64,000 nucleotides of DNA from Saccharomyces mikatae IFO 1815. Its lineage: Eukaryota; Ascomycota; Saccharomycetes; Saccharomycetales; Saccharomycetaceae. The position numbers and the translations under genes are program-made. Numbering within the stretch: the stretch's first letter is position 1; every line of letters starts with the position of its first letter. This document shows positions 16,537 to 27,421 of this stretch, piece by piece. The notes under the pieces were generated by a model that was given only the letters and a program-made list of their open reading frames with translations, was not told the origin of the DNA and searched no databases. The DNA lies in contig NC_079268.1 in the NCBI RefSeq assembly GCF_947241705.1, forward strand, positions 372,001-436,000. The letters are read 5' to 3'.

Positions 16537-18447
16537 ATGACTAACGCTTTACTCTCTGTAGTCGTTTTGCTTTTATCAACGCTCTCGCTGGCGCAAGCGA
16601 AGACGCACACATTTAACTGGACCACTGGATGGGACTACAGAAACGTTGATGGGCTTAAGAGTCGTCCTGTTATCACTTGTAATGACCAATTTCCATGGCC
16701 GGATATCACGGTCAACAAGGGTGACCGCGTGCAGGTCTACTTGACTAACGGAATGAACAATACAAATACTTCTATGCATTTCCACGGTCTATTCCAAAAC
16801 GGGACGGCCTCGATGGACGGTGTACCTTTCTTGACACAATGTCCTATCGCGCCAGGCAGTACTATGCTTTACAATTTCACCGTGGACGACAATGTCGGTA
16901 CGTACTGGTACCACTCACACACGGATGGTCAATATGAAGACGGGATGAAGGGTCTTTTCATTATCAAAGACGACAACTTCCCCTACGATTATGATGAGGA
17001 ACTTTCTTTGTCTCTTAGTGAGTGGTACCATGACTTAGTTACGGACTTGACAAAATCGTTCATGAGCGTTTACAATCCTACGGGTGCTGAACCCATCCCA
17101 CAGAACTTGATTGTTAACAATACGATGAACCTGACATGGGAAGTCCAGCCGGATACCACGTACCTATTAAGGATTGTTAATGTTGGTGGGTTTGTGTCTC
17201 AGTACTTTTGGATCGAAGACCATGAAATGACGGTGGTCGAGATCGACGGTATTACGACTGAAAAGAACGTTACAGACATGCTTTACATTACTGTCGCTCA
17301 AAGATACACGGTGCTAGTTCACACAAAAAACGAAACCGATAAGAATTTCGCCATCATGCAGAAATTCGATGAAACCATGTTGGATGTCATTCCAGGTGAT
17401 TTGCAATTGAATGCGACTTCGTACATGGTCTACAATAAGTCCGCTTCTCTACCCACGCAAAATTACGTGGATTCATTAGATGATTTCTTGGACGATTTCT
17501 ATCTGCAACCATACGAGAAGCAAGCCATCTATGGAGAGCCAGATCATGTGATTACCGTTGACGTTGTCATGGATAACTTGAAAAACGGTGTGAATTACGC
17601 TTTCTTCAACAACATTACCTATACTACACCAAAAGTCCCCACCTTAATGACCGTTTTGTCTTCAGGCGATCAAGCGAACAACTCAGAAATTTATGGTACA
17701 AATACACACACCTTTATCTTGGAAAAGAATGAAATCGTCGAGATTGTTCTAAATAACCAGGACACAGGTACCCATCCTTTCCATTTACACGGTCACGCTT
17801 TCCAAACCATTCAGAGAGATCGTACATATGACGATGCCTTGGGTGAAGTTCCCCATAGTTACGATCCGGATAATCACCCCGCCTTCCCCGAATACCCAAT
17901 GAGAAGAGATACTTTGTACGTCAGACCACAATCCAACTTTGTTATCAGGTTCAAAGCCGATAATCCTGGAGTCTGGTTCTTCCATTGTCATATCGAATGG
18001 CATTTGTTGCAAGGGTTGGGTCTTGTCCTCGTGGAAGATCCTTTTGGTATCCAAGATGCTCATTCCCAACAAATCAGCGAAAACCATTTGGAAGTTTGCA
18101 AAAGTTGCTCTGTTGCTACTGAAGGTAATGCTGCTGCCAATGCGGTAGATTTTACCGACCTAACTGGTGAAAACGTTCAACATGGTTTGATTCCTTCTGG
18201 TTTTACTAAAAAGGGTATTATTGCCATGACATTCTCTTGTTTTGCTGGTATTCTTGGTATTATCACCATTGCGATTTACGGTATGATGGATATGGAAGAT
18301 GCGACCGAAAAGGTTATTCGAGACTTGCACGTGGACCCTGAAGTCTTGATAAAAGACATTGATGAGAATGAAGAACGTCAAGTAAACGACGATCGTCATT
18401 CAACTGAAAAACATCACTTTTTAACTAAAGCTAAGAGTTTCTTCTAA
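16537..18447 (+). CDS. FET3: Plasma-membrane multicopper ferroxidase Fet3
   Basis: Fet3 oxidises Fe(II) to Fe(III) for uptake by the Ftr1 permease at the plasma membrane, and it also oxidises Cu(I). The 636-residue length equals S. cerevisiae. A signal peptide covers residues 1-21 (LLSVVVLLLSTLSLAQA). Three cupredoxin domains follow, with all four copper ligand clusters present: HFHG at 81-84, WYHSH near 124-128, HPFHLHGH near 413-420 and HCHIEWH near 483-489. Many N-glycosylation sequons (NNT, NTS, NGT) are visible. A single transmembrane helix (about 559-585) precedes a cytosolic tail. An Aft1 site lies upstream. I see no truncation or missing ligand. Confidence 0.98.
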   Translation: MTNALLSVVVLLLSTLSLAQAKTHTFNWTTGWDYRNVDGLKSRPVITCNDQFPWPDITVNKGDRVQVYLTNGMNNTNTSMHFHGLFQNGTASMDGVPFLTQCPIAPGSTMLYNFTVDDNVGTYWYHSHTDGQYEDGMKGLFIIKDDNFPYDYDEELSLSLSEWYHDLVTDLTKSFMSVYNPTGAEPIPQNLIVNNTMNLTWEVQPDTTYLLRIVNVGGFVSQYFWIEDHEMTVVEIDGITTEKNVTDMLYITVAQRYTVLVHTKNETDKNFAIMQKFDETMLDVIPGDLQLNATSYMVYNKSASLPTQNYVDSLDDFLDDFYLQPYEKQAIYGEPDHVITVDVVMDNLKNGVNYAFFNNITYTTPKVPTLMTVLSSGDQANNSEIYGTNTHTFILEKNEIVEIVLNNQDTGTHPFHLHGHAFQTIQRDRTYDDALGEVPHSYDPDNHPAFPEYPMRRDTLYVRPQSNFVIRFKADNPGVWFFHCHIEWHLLQGLGLVLVEDPFGIQDAHSQQISENHLEVCKSCSVATEGNAAANAVDFTDLTGENVQHGLIPSGFTKKGIIAMTFSCFAGILGIITIAIYGMMDMEDATEKVIRDLHVDPEVLIKDIDENEERQVNDDRHSTEKHHFLTKAKSFF

Positions 18448-18798
18448 TAGAAAGAGTTGATTTGTTTTGCAATTTACCTGCTTTTCTTTTGGTCGAGGGT
18501 TCCAATACGGTTACAAGTGAAATAAATGCCCTTGTCTTAATGTTACATAGATACATACTTTAATAATTATACACGTTTCACACTCAATAGTGTACAGTTC
18601 TTATTATCTTTAACTCTGACCCCCCGTCTAAGCTACTTCCCTTCTACTCGATGGCAGTGTTACAATTTCTCTTTAATATCGATCAATAAAATTGTGACGC
18701 GTTGAAAAAAGAAAAAAGGTGAAAAGTCATCTCAAATATACAAATGATGTAGCAAATCATTATATATTAACGCATCAAGAAGGCAGAAGAAAACAAGA
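18448..18798. other. Intergenic FET3-SEN15
   Basis: A tandem gap of 351 bp holding the FET3 terminator and SEN15 promoter. It is AT-rich. I see no gene or repeat. Confidence 0.5.
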
Positions 18799-19185
18799 AT
18801 GGCAACAACAGATATCATATACCTGGTAAAAAATAACTTGCTCTATTTCCAAATGTGGACGGAAGTGGAAATTTTGCAAGAATCTTTTTCATGGAGGGGA
18901 AGTAACTTGCATTTACTCAAAGGCCGTCCACCCCATAAGCTAAGCAATGATACAGACACCGAAGATGATGATATGCTATCATCGTCACAATCACTAGAAT
19001 TCATATTACCTATCAATATGTCCCAATACAAGGAAAACTTTCTCACCTTAGAATGTTTGAGCCAAATCTTTAGCCAATTTTGCAGTCCATCTACTGAAAG
19101 AATACTGCTGGCAATAATCAATGATGATGGCACGATTGTTTACTACTTCATTTATAAAGGAGTACGAAAACCGAAAAGAAATTGA
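18799..19185 (+). CDS. SEN15: tRNA-splicing endonuclease subunit Sen15
   Basis: Sen15 is one of four subunits (Sen2, Sen15, Sen34, Sen54) of the enzyme that excises tRNA introns; in yeast it sits on the mitochondrial surface. It is a structural partner of Sen34 and lacks a catalytic triad. At 128 residues it equals the S. cerevisiae length. The ends are strongly conserved ([20 protein letters not shown] and [16 protein letters not shown]). The segment around residues 27-65 has drifted strongly, giving only about 80% overall identity to S. cerevisiae as I recall it. Its stop lies 49 bp from that of the convergent SAM37. An intron-bearing tRNA-Trp that needs this enzyme lies in the same window. 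Confidence 0.95.
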   Translation: MATTDIIYLVKNNLLYFQMWTEVEILQESFSWRGSNLHLLKGRPPHKLSNDTDTEDDDMLSSSQSLEFILPINMSQYKENFLTLECLSQIFSQFCSPSTERILLAIINDDGTIVYYFIYKGVRKPKRN

Positions 19186-19234
19186 GAAAAACGTAAGTAA
19201 GGACAATTATTCGGCATTATTCTGTGTATCTTTA

Positions 19235-20218
19235 TTATATATACTTACAGGCAAAATTGTATAATGACATTACGACGTTCCCTTGCTCTTTAAAGTGAGG
19301 AGCTCTTTGCTGCAGATCAATACTCGGAATATGAATGAAAGTGTCGATCTTTTTTGATGTACTATTCATAAAATCACTTCCAAAGGTTTGTTCTAAGAGT
19401 GAACGGATGCGGTTCCCGTCAGGTAAATTTAGCTGAACGTAGATGTTTGCAAGAAAGAGAATATCTGCGGAAAGCATCGCAGATTCGTCCAATTTGCTAC
19501 GGGCGGCCAGCCAATTCCTGACGCAATTTTTTAATCTATTATCAAACTGCAAGTTATATTTCACCTGTTGTAGATCTTGCTTACTCTTAACTTTATTCTC
19601 GTGCGCAATTTTGAAAGTCTTCGATTGTGCCAATTGTGATGCAGACTCCATTGCTTTGCTTTCCACAAACTCCTCATCGTCCTCAAGGATTATGGAACCT
19701 ATGATCTCCTGACAATTTTCACGTGCCTGCGATCTCAATTTCAAAGGCGTATTATACCACATGGGGAAATACAATAGTTTTGAGAACAGTTTCTTAGTAT
19801 ATCCATTGTAATTCTTGGTGTTCAAAAAGAGCTGGTAGTCCGTTAGTCTTGACATTTCAATATCAACAAAATTCATCAGAGCATACTCTAAAAGACGGTC
19901 CTGTTTACTAACAATGGCCGAGGTTTCCTCATCATTCTCAAGTTCTTCAGAATTGTTAAAATGCGTATCTTTACTTAAGAATTTCACTATGTTCACATAG
20001 CCAGATACTTTAATCCCACTATCTAAAATCAATACCGGTAGCTTTCCATCAGGCGATAAGTCGGTATTGTTGGAGAATACCACTTGCAATCCAATTACTA
20101 TATCTTTCGACTCTTTTGAATTACATAACTTAATGAACCATACAAGCGCAATGCTTTCAACTGAAAATAAAGATGCTTCACCGTTCGTACCCCATAGGTG
20201 CACACTAGCATTAGTCAT
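19235..20218 (-). CDS. SAM37: Sam37, mitochondrial SAM complex subunit
   Basis: Sam37 (Mas37, metaxin-like) acts with Sam50 and Sam35 in the mitochondrial outer membrane to insert beta-barrel proteins such as porin and Tom40. It also links SAM to TOM. The 327 residues match the family length. The N-terminal half is GST/metaxin-like ([42 protein letters not shown]). The C-terminal part is helical and ends in a hydrophobic patch. No cleavable presequence is visible, as expected. The start is the first ATG of the frame and agrees with S. cerevisiae. Confidence 0.95.
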   Translation of the reverse strand: MTNASVHLWGTNGEASLFSVESIALVWFIKLCNSKESKDIVIGLQVVFSNNTDLSPDGKLPVLILDSGIKVSGYVNIVKFLSKDTHFNNSEELENDEETSAIVSKQDRLLEYALMNFVDIEMSRLTDYQLFLNTKNYNGYTKKLFSKLLYFPMWYNTPLKLRSQARENCQEIIGSIILEDDEEFVESKAMESASQLAQSKTFKIAHENKVKSKQDLQQVKYNLQFDNRLKNCVRNWLAARSKLDESAMLSADILFLANIYVQLNLPDGNRIRSLLEQTFGSDFMNSTSKKIDTFIHIPSIDLQQRAPHFKEQGNVVMSLYNFACKYI

Positions 20219-20456
20219 TACCCACCCAATTATAACCTTCTTTTACTTTTTTTGATCATTATCTTCCAGTATAGTATGTTAGCCTTCCGAATAACCTATT
20301 CTTATTTGATTTTACACATCGTTTATAATGATAAACGTCATGATAAAATTGTCGATTGAAATTGGCATATAATCTAAAAGAAGAGTGGAGCTCATGTGGT
20401 GAAAGAATGCCTAACAACACTAGAAAAGAGAAAAATCAAAGGGCCAAACAAGAGAT

Positions 20457-22490
20457 ATGTCTAGCTCTACGACTCCTGATTTATTATCTCCTTCTGTGGG
20501 CAAAGCTGCTGAGCCTGGTGACAATATACAAGGAGATGAGTTACGACTTAGAGAAAGGATTAAAGAAAATCCTACTGATATTCTATCATACTTCCAACTC
20601 ATCCAGTACTTGGAAACCCAAGAGTCATACGCTCAAGTGAGGGAAGTATATGAGGAAATTCATAGCATATTCCCGTTCTATTCTCCTGCGTGGACCTTAC
20701 AATTGAAGGGTGAGTTAGCAAGAGATGAATTTGAAACAGTTGAAAAGATTCTGGCGCAATGTCTTTCTGGTAAGTTAGAAAACAATGATCTGTGTCTTTG
20801 GTCAACGTATTTGGACTACATACGCAGAAAAAATAACTTAATCACTGGTGGGCAAGAAGCAAGAGCCATTATTGTCAAGGCATTTCAATTAGTTATGCAG
20901 AAGTGTGCAATTTTTGAGCCCAAGTCATCTTCATTCTGGAACGAGTATCTCAATTTTTTAGAACAGTGGAAGCCATTCAACAAATGGGAGGAACAACAAC
21001 GTATAGACATGCTTAGAGAATTCTACAAGAAAATGCTATGTGTTCCATTTGATAATCTAGAGAAAATGTGGAACAGGTACACACAATGGGAACAAGAAAT
21101 AAATTCCTTAACGGCAAGAAAATTCATTGGTGAGTTATCAGCCGAATATATGAAAGCTCGTTCCTTGTATCAAGAATGGGTGAATATCACAAATGGATTG
21201 AAAAGAGCATCCCCAATTAATCTACGCACAGCAAACAAGAAAAACATACCACAAACAGGTACATTAGACTCAAACATTCAGCAATTACAGACCTGGTTGA
21301 ATTGGATAAAGTGGGAAAAGGAGAATAAGTTGATGCTAAGTAAAGATATGCTATCACAGAGGATCAGTTATGTTTATAAACAAGGTATTCAATACATGAT
21401 ATTTTCTGCTGAAATGTGGTACGATTATTCAATGTATATATCTGAAAATTCGGATCGTCAAAATATCTTATATACTGCGTTATTAGCTAATCCCGACTCA
21501 CCTTCTCTTACGTTCAAGTTATCCGAATGCTATGAATTAGATAACGATTCTGAAAGTGTTTCAAACTGTTTTGATAGATGTACTCAAACTTTGCTATCGC
21601 AATATAAAAAGATCGCTTCCAGTGCAAATACAAGTGAAGGCGATAACGCGGAGAACGAACAAGAACTGGTATACAAACAAAGGGAGAAACTAACGTTCGT
21701 ATTCTGTGTGTATATGAACACGATGAAAAGAATTTCAGGATTATCCGCAGCACGTTCCGTATTTGGTAAATGTCGTAAACTAAAGCGTATATTAACACAT
21801 GACGTCTACGTGGAAAATGCATATTTAGAGTTTCAAAATCAAAATGATTATAAGACAGCTTTTAAAGTTTTGGAACTGGGTTTGAAATACTTCCAAAATG
21901 ATGGAGTTTATATCAACAAATACTTAGATTTTTTAATATTTTTAAATAAGGATTCACAAATTAAAACCTTATTTGAAACATCAGTGGAAAAAGTTGAAGA
22001 TTTGATCCAGTTAAAGGCAATATACAAGAAAATGATAAGTTACGAATCTAAGTTTGGCAATTTAAACAATGTCTATTCTTTAGAAAAAAGATTTTTCGAA
22101 AGGTTCCCTCAAGAGAATTTAATTGAAGTTTTCACCAACCGTTATCAAATTCAAAACTCAAATCTAATCAAGAAATTAGAGTTAACTTATATGTATAATG
22201 AGAGAGAAGATAGCTACCTTTTTTCTGGAAACAAGGATGGTGGTCATGGCTCTTCTAGCATGAGTTCATCAGATAGAAAAAGATTGATGGAAGAGACTGG
22301 AAACAATGGAAATTTTTCAAATAAGAAATTCAAAAGAGATCCAGAACTTCCAATCGAAGTACTTGACTTATTAAGTGTCATTCCAAAACGTCAATATTTC
22401 AACACCAATTTACTTGATGCGCAAAAACTAGTCAACTTCTTAAATGATCAAGTAGAAATTCCAACAACTGAGAGTACTAAATCAGGTTAG
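20457..22490 (+). CDS. RNA14: Rna14, cleavage factor IA subunit
   Basis: Rna14 (human CstF77) scaffolds cleavage and polyadenylation factor IA with Rna15, Pcf11 and Clp1 for mRNA 3' end formation. The 677 residues equal S. cerevisiae. Residues about 40-560 consist of HAT (half-a-TPR) repeats with the usual aromatic and Trp spacing (for example LCLWSTYLDYIRRKNN, MWYDYSMYISENSDRQNIL). The C-terminal about 50 residues (PELPIEVLDLLSVIPKRQYF onward) form the monkeytail that binds the Rna15 hinge. The gene converges on ARG7, with 267 bp between the stops. Confidence 0.97.
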   Translation: MSSSTTPDLLSPSVGKAAEPGDNIQGDELRLRERIKENPTDILSYFQLIQYLETQESYAQVREVYEEIHSIFPFYSPAWTLQLKGELARDEFETVEKILAQCLSGKLENNDLCLWSTYLDYIRRKNNLITGGQEARAIIVKAFQLVMQKCAIFEPKSSSFWNEYLNFLEQWKPFNKWEEQQRIDMLREFYKKMLCVPFDNLEKMWNRYTQWEQEINSLTARKFIGELSAEYMKARSLYQEWVNITNGLKRASPINLRTANKKNIPQTGTLDSNIQQLQTWLNWIKWEKENKLMLSKDMLSQRISYVYKQGIQYMIFSAEMWYDYSMYISENSDRQNILYTALLANPDSPSLTFKLSECYELDNDSESVSNCFDRCTQTLLSQYKKIASSANTSEGDNAENEQELVYKQREKLTFVFCVYMNTMKRISGLSAARSVFGKCRKLKRILTHDVYVENAYLEFQNQNDYKTAFKVLELGLKYFQNDGVYINKYLDFLIFLNKDSQIKTLFETSVEKVEDLIQLKAIYKKMISYESKFGNLNNVYSLEKRFFERFPQENLIEVFTNRYQIQNSNLIKKLELTYMYNEREDSYLFSGNKDGGHGSSSMSSSDRKRLMEETGNNGNFSNKKFKRDPELPIEVLDLLSVIPKRQYFNTNLLDAQKLVNFLNDQVEIPTTESTKSG

Positions 22491-22757
22491 CAAAACGTTA
22501 AAACGTAGTATATATGTATGTATATATGTGTATATGCCACCCCATTTGTTAAAGTAAGTGAAGTTCTGTAGTTAGAGAAAAAACAGTTCATCAAAGCAGG
22601 CAATGTGCGCTTTATATAAATGAAAAAAAAAAAAAGAGAGTGAAAGTGGTCAAAAAGTTGGCAATATCTATATCGTTTCAAGGTACGACAAATATCACCT
22701 TTTCTATGCTTCTGCGCTAATTCTCATAAAAGAGAGGAGAAGAGAATGTATGTAAAT

Positions 22758-24083
22758 TTACGAACGGTAGTCACCGTTAATCGTTACATATTCATGGGAT
22801 AAGTCACAAGTCCAAAATTGTGCCGTTTCCTTACCAGTTCCTAAGTTGACAGACACTTCCAAATCATTCAAAGCCAATATTTCAGAGGCTCTTGCTTCGT
22901 CAATCTCTAATTGTGGCACACCATTAACAACAAGTTTCAACTCACGAGGTTCAGAATCGTCAGTAGCAATAAAACTAACGTTGATCTTATTGACATCCAG
23001 AGATTTCAAGTCATTCAACTTTGCATACCCGATGGCGCATAAGATTCTCCCCCAATTGGCATCTTGCCCATACAATGCCGTCTTAACCAACATAGAATTT
23101 GAGATCGATTCAGCGATTATTTTGGCATCCTCAAAGTGCAACGCATTTTTAACGTTGACAGTAACAAACTTCGTCGAGCCTTCTCCATCGCGAACGACTA
23201 GTTGAGCCAAGCGTTGAGCAAATTCCGTGACTTGTAATTTTACTTGTTCAAAATCCTCAGAGCTTTCGGTAATTTCTTTGGTATCAATAGCGCCGTTAGC
23301 TAACATACAAATAGTATCATTAGTGCTCATATCACCATCGACTGAAATACAATTAAATGAACGAGTAGTAGCGAATGTTAACATTTTTTGCAATGCCTTA
23401 TTTTCGATAGGAAGATCTGTAACTACGAAACCTAGTAAAGTGGCCATATTGGGACAGATCATTCCTGCACCTTTAGCCATACCCGTTAAAGTATATTCAG
23501 TACCATTCGGTAATTTAAACTTGGATGTAACCAATTTTGGGAAAGTGTCAGTGGTGCAGATTGATTTGGCTACATTCAACCAGGAGTTAAAATCGCTCCC
23601 GAATTTCTTTTCTCCGAAAATCTTGTTGATACCAGCACTGATCTTGTTCATTTGTAGTCGTTGCCCGATGACGCCTGTAGACATAACTAAGGTGGAGTTT
23701 TTTTGACCAATTTTATCGTTAACCAAGTCAATCATTACCTGGGCATCTTTCATACCAAGATCGCCTGTAACTGAGTTAGCACAACCAGAATTGACTACAA
23801 TAGCGTTAATATTTTTGCCACCGGCAGCCTCGAGAACATTCTTCGACGTTAAAACTGGTGCAGCCTTGAATTTGTTGGTCGTGAAAACAGCTGCAGCAGT
23901 GGAAGGACGAGATTTATTCGTATTCAGGATGACACCCAAGTCCAGATTCCCGTTCTTTTTGACTCCAGATGCAATGTAGCCTACTTCAAACCCCTTAGGG
24001 AATGATCCCGTCTTGGGCACGTACAATGCATACTTATCTATTAGCTGTTTCGAGCGCTGCAATAATGCTGGTGATACTCTCAT
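22758..24083 (-). CDS. ARG7: Mitochondrial ornithine acetyltransferase
   Basis: Arg7 (Ecm40) transfers acetyl from N-acetylornithine to glutamate, and makes N-acetylglutamate, in the matrix branch of arginine synthesis. It is an ArgJ-family Ntn enzyme that cleaves itself into alpha and beta chains. The cleavage motif is visible as [10 protein letters not shown] with the nucleophile Thr at residue 215. The oxyanion residues are in VMSTGVIGQ (about 133-141). An N-terminal presequence of about 8-20 residues ([14 protein letters not shown]) is basic. At 441 residues it is full length. A Gcn4 site lies 155 bp upstream. It is divergent from RIM9. Confidence 0.97.
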   Translation of the reverse strand: MRVSPALLQRSKQLIDKYALYVPKTGSFPKGFEVGYIASGVKKNGNLDLGVILNTNKSRPSTAAAVFTTNKFKAAPVLTSKNVLEAAGGKNINAIVVNSGCANSVTGDLGMKDAQVMIDLVNDKIGQKNSTLVMSTGVIGQRLQMNKISAGINKIFGEKKFGSDFNSWLNVAKSICTTDTFPKLVTSKFKLPNGTEYTLTGMAKGAGMICPNMATLLGFVVTDLPIENKALQKMLTFATTRSFNCISVDGDMSTNDTICMLANGAIDTKEITESSEDFEQVKLQVTEFAQRLAQLVVRDGEGSTKFVTVNVKNALHFEDAKIIAESISNSMLVKTALYGQDANWGRILCAIGYAKLNDLKSLDVNKINVSFIATDDSEPRELKLVVNGVPQLEIDEARASEILALNDLEVSVNLGTGKETAQFWTCDLSHEYVTINGDYRS

Positions 24084-24237
24084 TGTGGGCTGATCTTTTT
24101 AGAACTGTTCGAACTAATATAATAGAAGCGGCACTCAAGACTGATTCAAAAAGCTTTTTCACTTGTATCTTTAGAAACAAGCCAAGTCAAAGTTTGATTT
24201 ACTTGATAACTAAGAAAGCCAACATCGAATTACACAG

Positions 24238-24244
24238 TGAGTCA
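24238..24244. promoter_or_regulatory. Gcn4-type site upstream of ARG7
   Basis: TGAGTCA is the palindromic bZIP recognition sequence used by Gcn4, 155 bp upstream of the ARG7 start. ARG genes are classic Gcn4 targets, so activation on amino-acid starvation is likely. Confidence 0.6.
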
Positions 24245-24782
24245 TGCTATCCGCCTATTACACTGAAAAAAGACCTTTGCTAAGATACACCGTCAATAAT
24301 GATTGGTGTGAATCCTGAGCCAGCATGTCCCTGAACGCTGCCGTCTATTTGGGTCCAATCACAGCTCTAATAGACCTCACCTCTCAGCGGTTCGTCATGC
24401 AATGTGAAGTCGTAGTCAAGCTCTGTTTTACTGAAGCATACTAGTGAAGTGTAAAATAGCATAAGCTATAGCAACAACGAATACATTAAAATGTTCATAC
24501 AGCTACATTTTTAATGGCTGTTGATAAGGAAATCAAGTTTGCGGTGAAACATTCCGGTTGATTATATGCACAGTACGACTGATTCTTTTATCTTGGCAAG
24601 TAACTGTCATTCCTGTCAAATTTTGCCATTGTTTGATTATCACCAGCGGCGCGCCTAAGGGAAAATGAAGAAACTATAGATAAGATGGTGATGGGTTTAG
24701 TACCAAGAAAATAGTCAAGAGGTCCATCCATATATAGAAGAACGTTGCACAGTTGATACACATTCGTGAGGCGCAGAGGAGT
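24245..24782. other. Rest of the ARG7/RIM9 divergent intergenic region
   Basis: No gene, LTR or tRNA seen. Only very short open frames occur. Confidence 0.5.
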
Positions 24783-25502
24783 ATGGTTTGCATGATCCAT
24801 ATCGTGGTTTTGTTGCTAGCGATCACGACCGTCTTTGAAATATTTCCACTGATTACCGTCCCCGTAACCAAGTATCTGTCGTTATCGTCATTTAGAAACC
24901 ACTACTATGGACTTTTTGGATGGTGCGTCCGTGGGAAAAGCCAGGAATTGATGTGCACTAAAATGAAGATAGGGTATGATAGTACGGATGTCGATTCATC
25001 TGGTCACGTTTTGACACTGCCGTCGCACTCGAAAGTGGTCGTCTCCAATCTACTGGTGGTGCATCCGATTTCATTGGCGTTCACAGGAACATTACTAATA
25101 CTTGCAGTGATAATTATGGTAACGCCGTTGGGCGATTCACCTGAGATGCTGTTGTTTACGGCCCTATTTTCGCTACCAACGTTCATGCTATGTCTTTTAT
25201 GCTTTTTAGTTGATATTCTTCTTTTTATCTCAAAATTGGACTGGCCGGGCTGGCTAATGTTAGCTGCTACTATCAGCATGGCACTTTGTTGTTCCATGCT
25301 TTGGGTAATGAGAAGAGTTGTGTCAGTTAAAAAATATGAATCGCAGCAATCAATTGCGCATGCGCGCTCAGTTGAACAGTACTCGATCTCAGACATCTAT
25401 CAGAGCAAGCAAACCAGCAATGGATCGGAGTTTGAGGTTACTTCGGTGCCTACAGATAGTCTAACTACCCCAGAAATTACGCATAGAGGGTTTATTGACT
25501 AA
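24783..25502 (+). CDS. RIM9: Rim9, pH-sensing (Rim101 pathway) membrane protein
   Basis: Rim9 (PalI family, SUR7-like fold) assists Rim21 and Dfg16 in plasma-membrane pH sensing that leads to Rim101 processing. From the ATG at 24783 the protein has 239 residues, the S. cerevisiae length. An in-frame ATG 30 bp upstream is a less likely start. Four hydrophobic segments are visible: a signal-anchor (MIHIVVLLLAITTVFEIFPL), then about residues 92-112, 120-145 and 155-175. Between the first two is an extracellular loop with the conserved FGWCVRG and a second Cys (ELMCTKM). The C-terminal tail is cytosolic and Ser/Thr-rich. Confidence 0.93.
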   Translation: MVCMIHIVVLLLAITTVFEIFPLITVPVTKYLSLSSFRNHYYGLFGWCVRGKSQELMCTKMKIGYDSTDVDSSGHVLTLPSHSKVVVSNLLVVHPISLAFTGTLLILAVIIMVTPLGDSPEMLLFTALFSLPTFMLCLLCFLVDILLFISKLDWPGWLMLAATISMALCCSMLWVMRRVVSVKKYESQQSIAHARSVEQYSISDIYQSKQTSNGSEFEVTSVPTDSLTTPEITHRGFID

Positions 25503-25663
25503 TTTACATCATGTATCATTTCACACGTCATCTCGTTTTGCCAATCGGCTTCCAAGTATTTGTATTTTTTTTTCACAGTATATCTGTTAGGGAAGGGCTT
25601 TGGTAAATGATTACTCCGATACATGAGACCAGTATCTAATGAAGGGACGCGTGCTTCATCAGG

Positions 25664-27166
25664 ATGCAATTTCGCAAATGGTATCCTGCAGTTAAAAGGA
25701 CTTCTCTACTAGTGGATGGTAAAAAAGTCATTAAACACGCTGACAGTGTCCCTCATCCAGAAGAAATAATTCATCCATTTTATCGACCAAGTGCAATAGA
25801 ACAATTCACCATATGTGCTACGGAGTACAATCCTAGCCTGCTTGATGGCAAAAAGATCGTTCCATCATTGATAAAACACCCAGAAAATCTGAATACAATA
25901 CTAGTCGACAGCAAATTAAAGTTTGACGATATTAGGGGAGTGAACAAATGGTTAATGAAATTCATCGCTCATCGAAAACAGCAACAAAATATGGTACTTA
26001 AACCTTCGAAAAAAAATACCAAATTCTTTAACGTTTCCCATTTATCTTCTGCTGATATCGACAGATTATCCGCACTTGAAGATGAAGTCGCAAACATTAA
26101 AGATTTAGATGACTTGCAATCCACTGTAGACTCCCTTAATAGCAAGTTAGAGAAAATATTTAACCCTGATGGAAGGCAGACTAAAATGTTTTGCGAAGAC
26201 ATACTGGTTCATTTGATAAAGCGCCATGGCAACTCAATCGAGAAACTCATATTATTAATAAAGCTAACTGAGACACAACTGTATGCGCGTTTAGACCAAA
26301 TAAAGACTGTGGATAATATTCTATATCATATGCTCTGTAAAATGGAAACGGATAATAATATGCTGTATAGTACCAACTTAACTAGTGCAATAGAAGCTTT
26401 ATTGGCGGCAATCAACAACAGATTTTTTCCCAAACGTTGCGAAGATTCATTACATCCCATAGTCATCGAACAACTGTTATCATTTTTCATCAAAACTGGC
26501 AATTTGGACGAAAGCAAGAATTTCCTGGGCCACTTGATAAAGAAGGGTGTTTTACCAGATACTGCTATTATTAGTAGATATTTGGAAGAAGTTGACCTTC
26601 ATTTTGGTAAAAGCGCCAAGTTTTTTGATATAAAATCAAAATTTGCATTTGTAGCAGATCTTGCACCTATAATACAACATCATGCGTCAACAACCCTATT
26701 CAAGTTCTTGGTTCCAATGTGCCGGCATTTCGACGAACTGTACTCTTTGCTAATTATTATTCAAAAATCCAACAGCTCAAAAAAAGCCATCGATGGCGCC
26801 CTACCCATTCTTATTGAAAAGGTGCTAACATTTACGAAAGACCCATTGGTCAACTCAGCAAACTTATGCACGATTTTGAATTCAGTCACCCCAATATATG
26901 AACAGGACATGCCCAGTGAATTTGTAGAGAAATTTATACTATCTTTTGCTCTTCAAGGGAATTATACTATGATGGCCGATATCATAGATACATATAAGTT
27001 CGAATTAAATCATAAACGTCAAATGAAAATTATTAAGGCTCTAAACAAGAGTGAGAGAAATCATATAGTTAAGAATGCAGGTGCCATTGGTTATAATAAG
27101 AATTTTAGAGAATATTTCACCGAAAGTTATTTAACTTGTGCTGAACGTAAAGCTTCGTGCCCATAA
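25664..27166 (+). CDS. AEP1: Aep1, mitochondrial translation activator for ATP9 mRNA
   Basis: Aep1 (Nca1) is a mitochondrial protein needed for stability or translation of the OLI1/ATP9 mRNA. This ORF of 500 residues aligns with S. cerevisiae Aep1 from its internal Met-Gln-Ser/Phe-Arg-Lys-Trp. I recall about 518 residues there, so the first 18 or so residues are absent here. The ATG at 25607 in the equivalent upstream frame meets TAA after ten codons. Residues 1-20 ([20 protein letters not shown]) are basic and could still serve as a presequence. The rest is helical with weak PPR-like repeats. The middle of the protein is strongly diverged, as is usual for this fast-evolving gene. Confidence 0.9.
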   Translation: MQFRKWYPAVKRTSLLVDGKKVIKHADSVPHPEEIIHPFYRPSAIEQFTICATEYNPSLLDGKKIVPSLIKHPENLNTILVDSKLKFDDIRGVNKWLMKFIAHRKQQQNMVLKPSKKNTKFFNVSHLSSADIDRLSALEDEVANIKDLDDLQSTVDSLNSKLEKIFNPDGRQTKMFCEDILVHLIKRHGNSIEKLILLIKLTETQLYARLDQIKTVDNILYHMLCKMETDNNMLYSTNLTSAIEALLAAINNRFFPKRCEDSLHPIVIEQLLSFFIKTGNLDESKNFLGHLIKKGVLPDTAIISRYLEEVDLHFGKSAKFFDIKSKFAFVADLAPIIQHHASTTLFKFLVPMCRHFDELYSLLIIIQKSNSSKKAIDGALPILIEKVLTFTKDPLVNSANLCTILNSVTPIYEQDMPSEFVEKFILSFALQGNYTMMADIIDTYKFELNHKRQMKIIKALNKSERNHIVKNAGAIGYNKNFREYFTESYLTCAERKASCP

Positions 27167-27421
27167 TCCCTACATATTGGGCTAAAGAGACATAGATAAA
27201 GCTCCTTGAAACGGCAGCTATGCGTTTCCACAAGTGAACATCAATGTAAATAAGAATAAATACAGCAAAAAACTCTGTCAATAGAAGGAAACTTTATCAT
27301 AATTGTTTCGGAATTGAATAAAAAAATATTTCCATATATAAACACCGCCTAAATGTTCCAGTGCATTATACTTATCTCTGCTCAATAACTAGTCTCTGGT
27401 AAATCTTTTCAACCGCTTACT

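Noticed and set aside
20356-20640. 94-codon ORF overlapping the RNA14 start
   Set aside because: It runs out of frame through RNA14 coding sequence, and RNA14 matches its family over its full length.
23227-23706. 159-codon plus-strand ORF inside ARG7
   Set aside because: Antisense to a conserved enzyme whose codons explain it.
24002-24283. ORF of 93 codons over the ARG7 5' end
   Set aside because: It overlaps the ARG7 presequence in antisense and contains the Gcn4 site. No family recognised.
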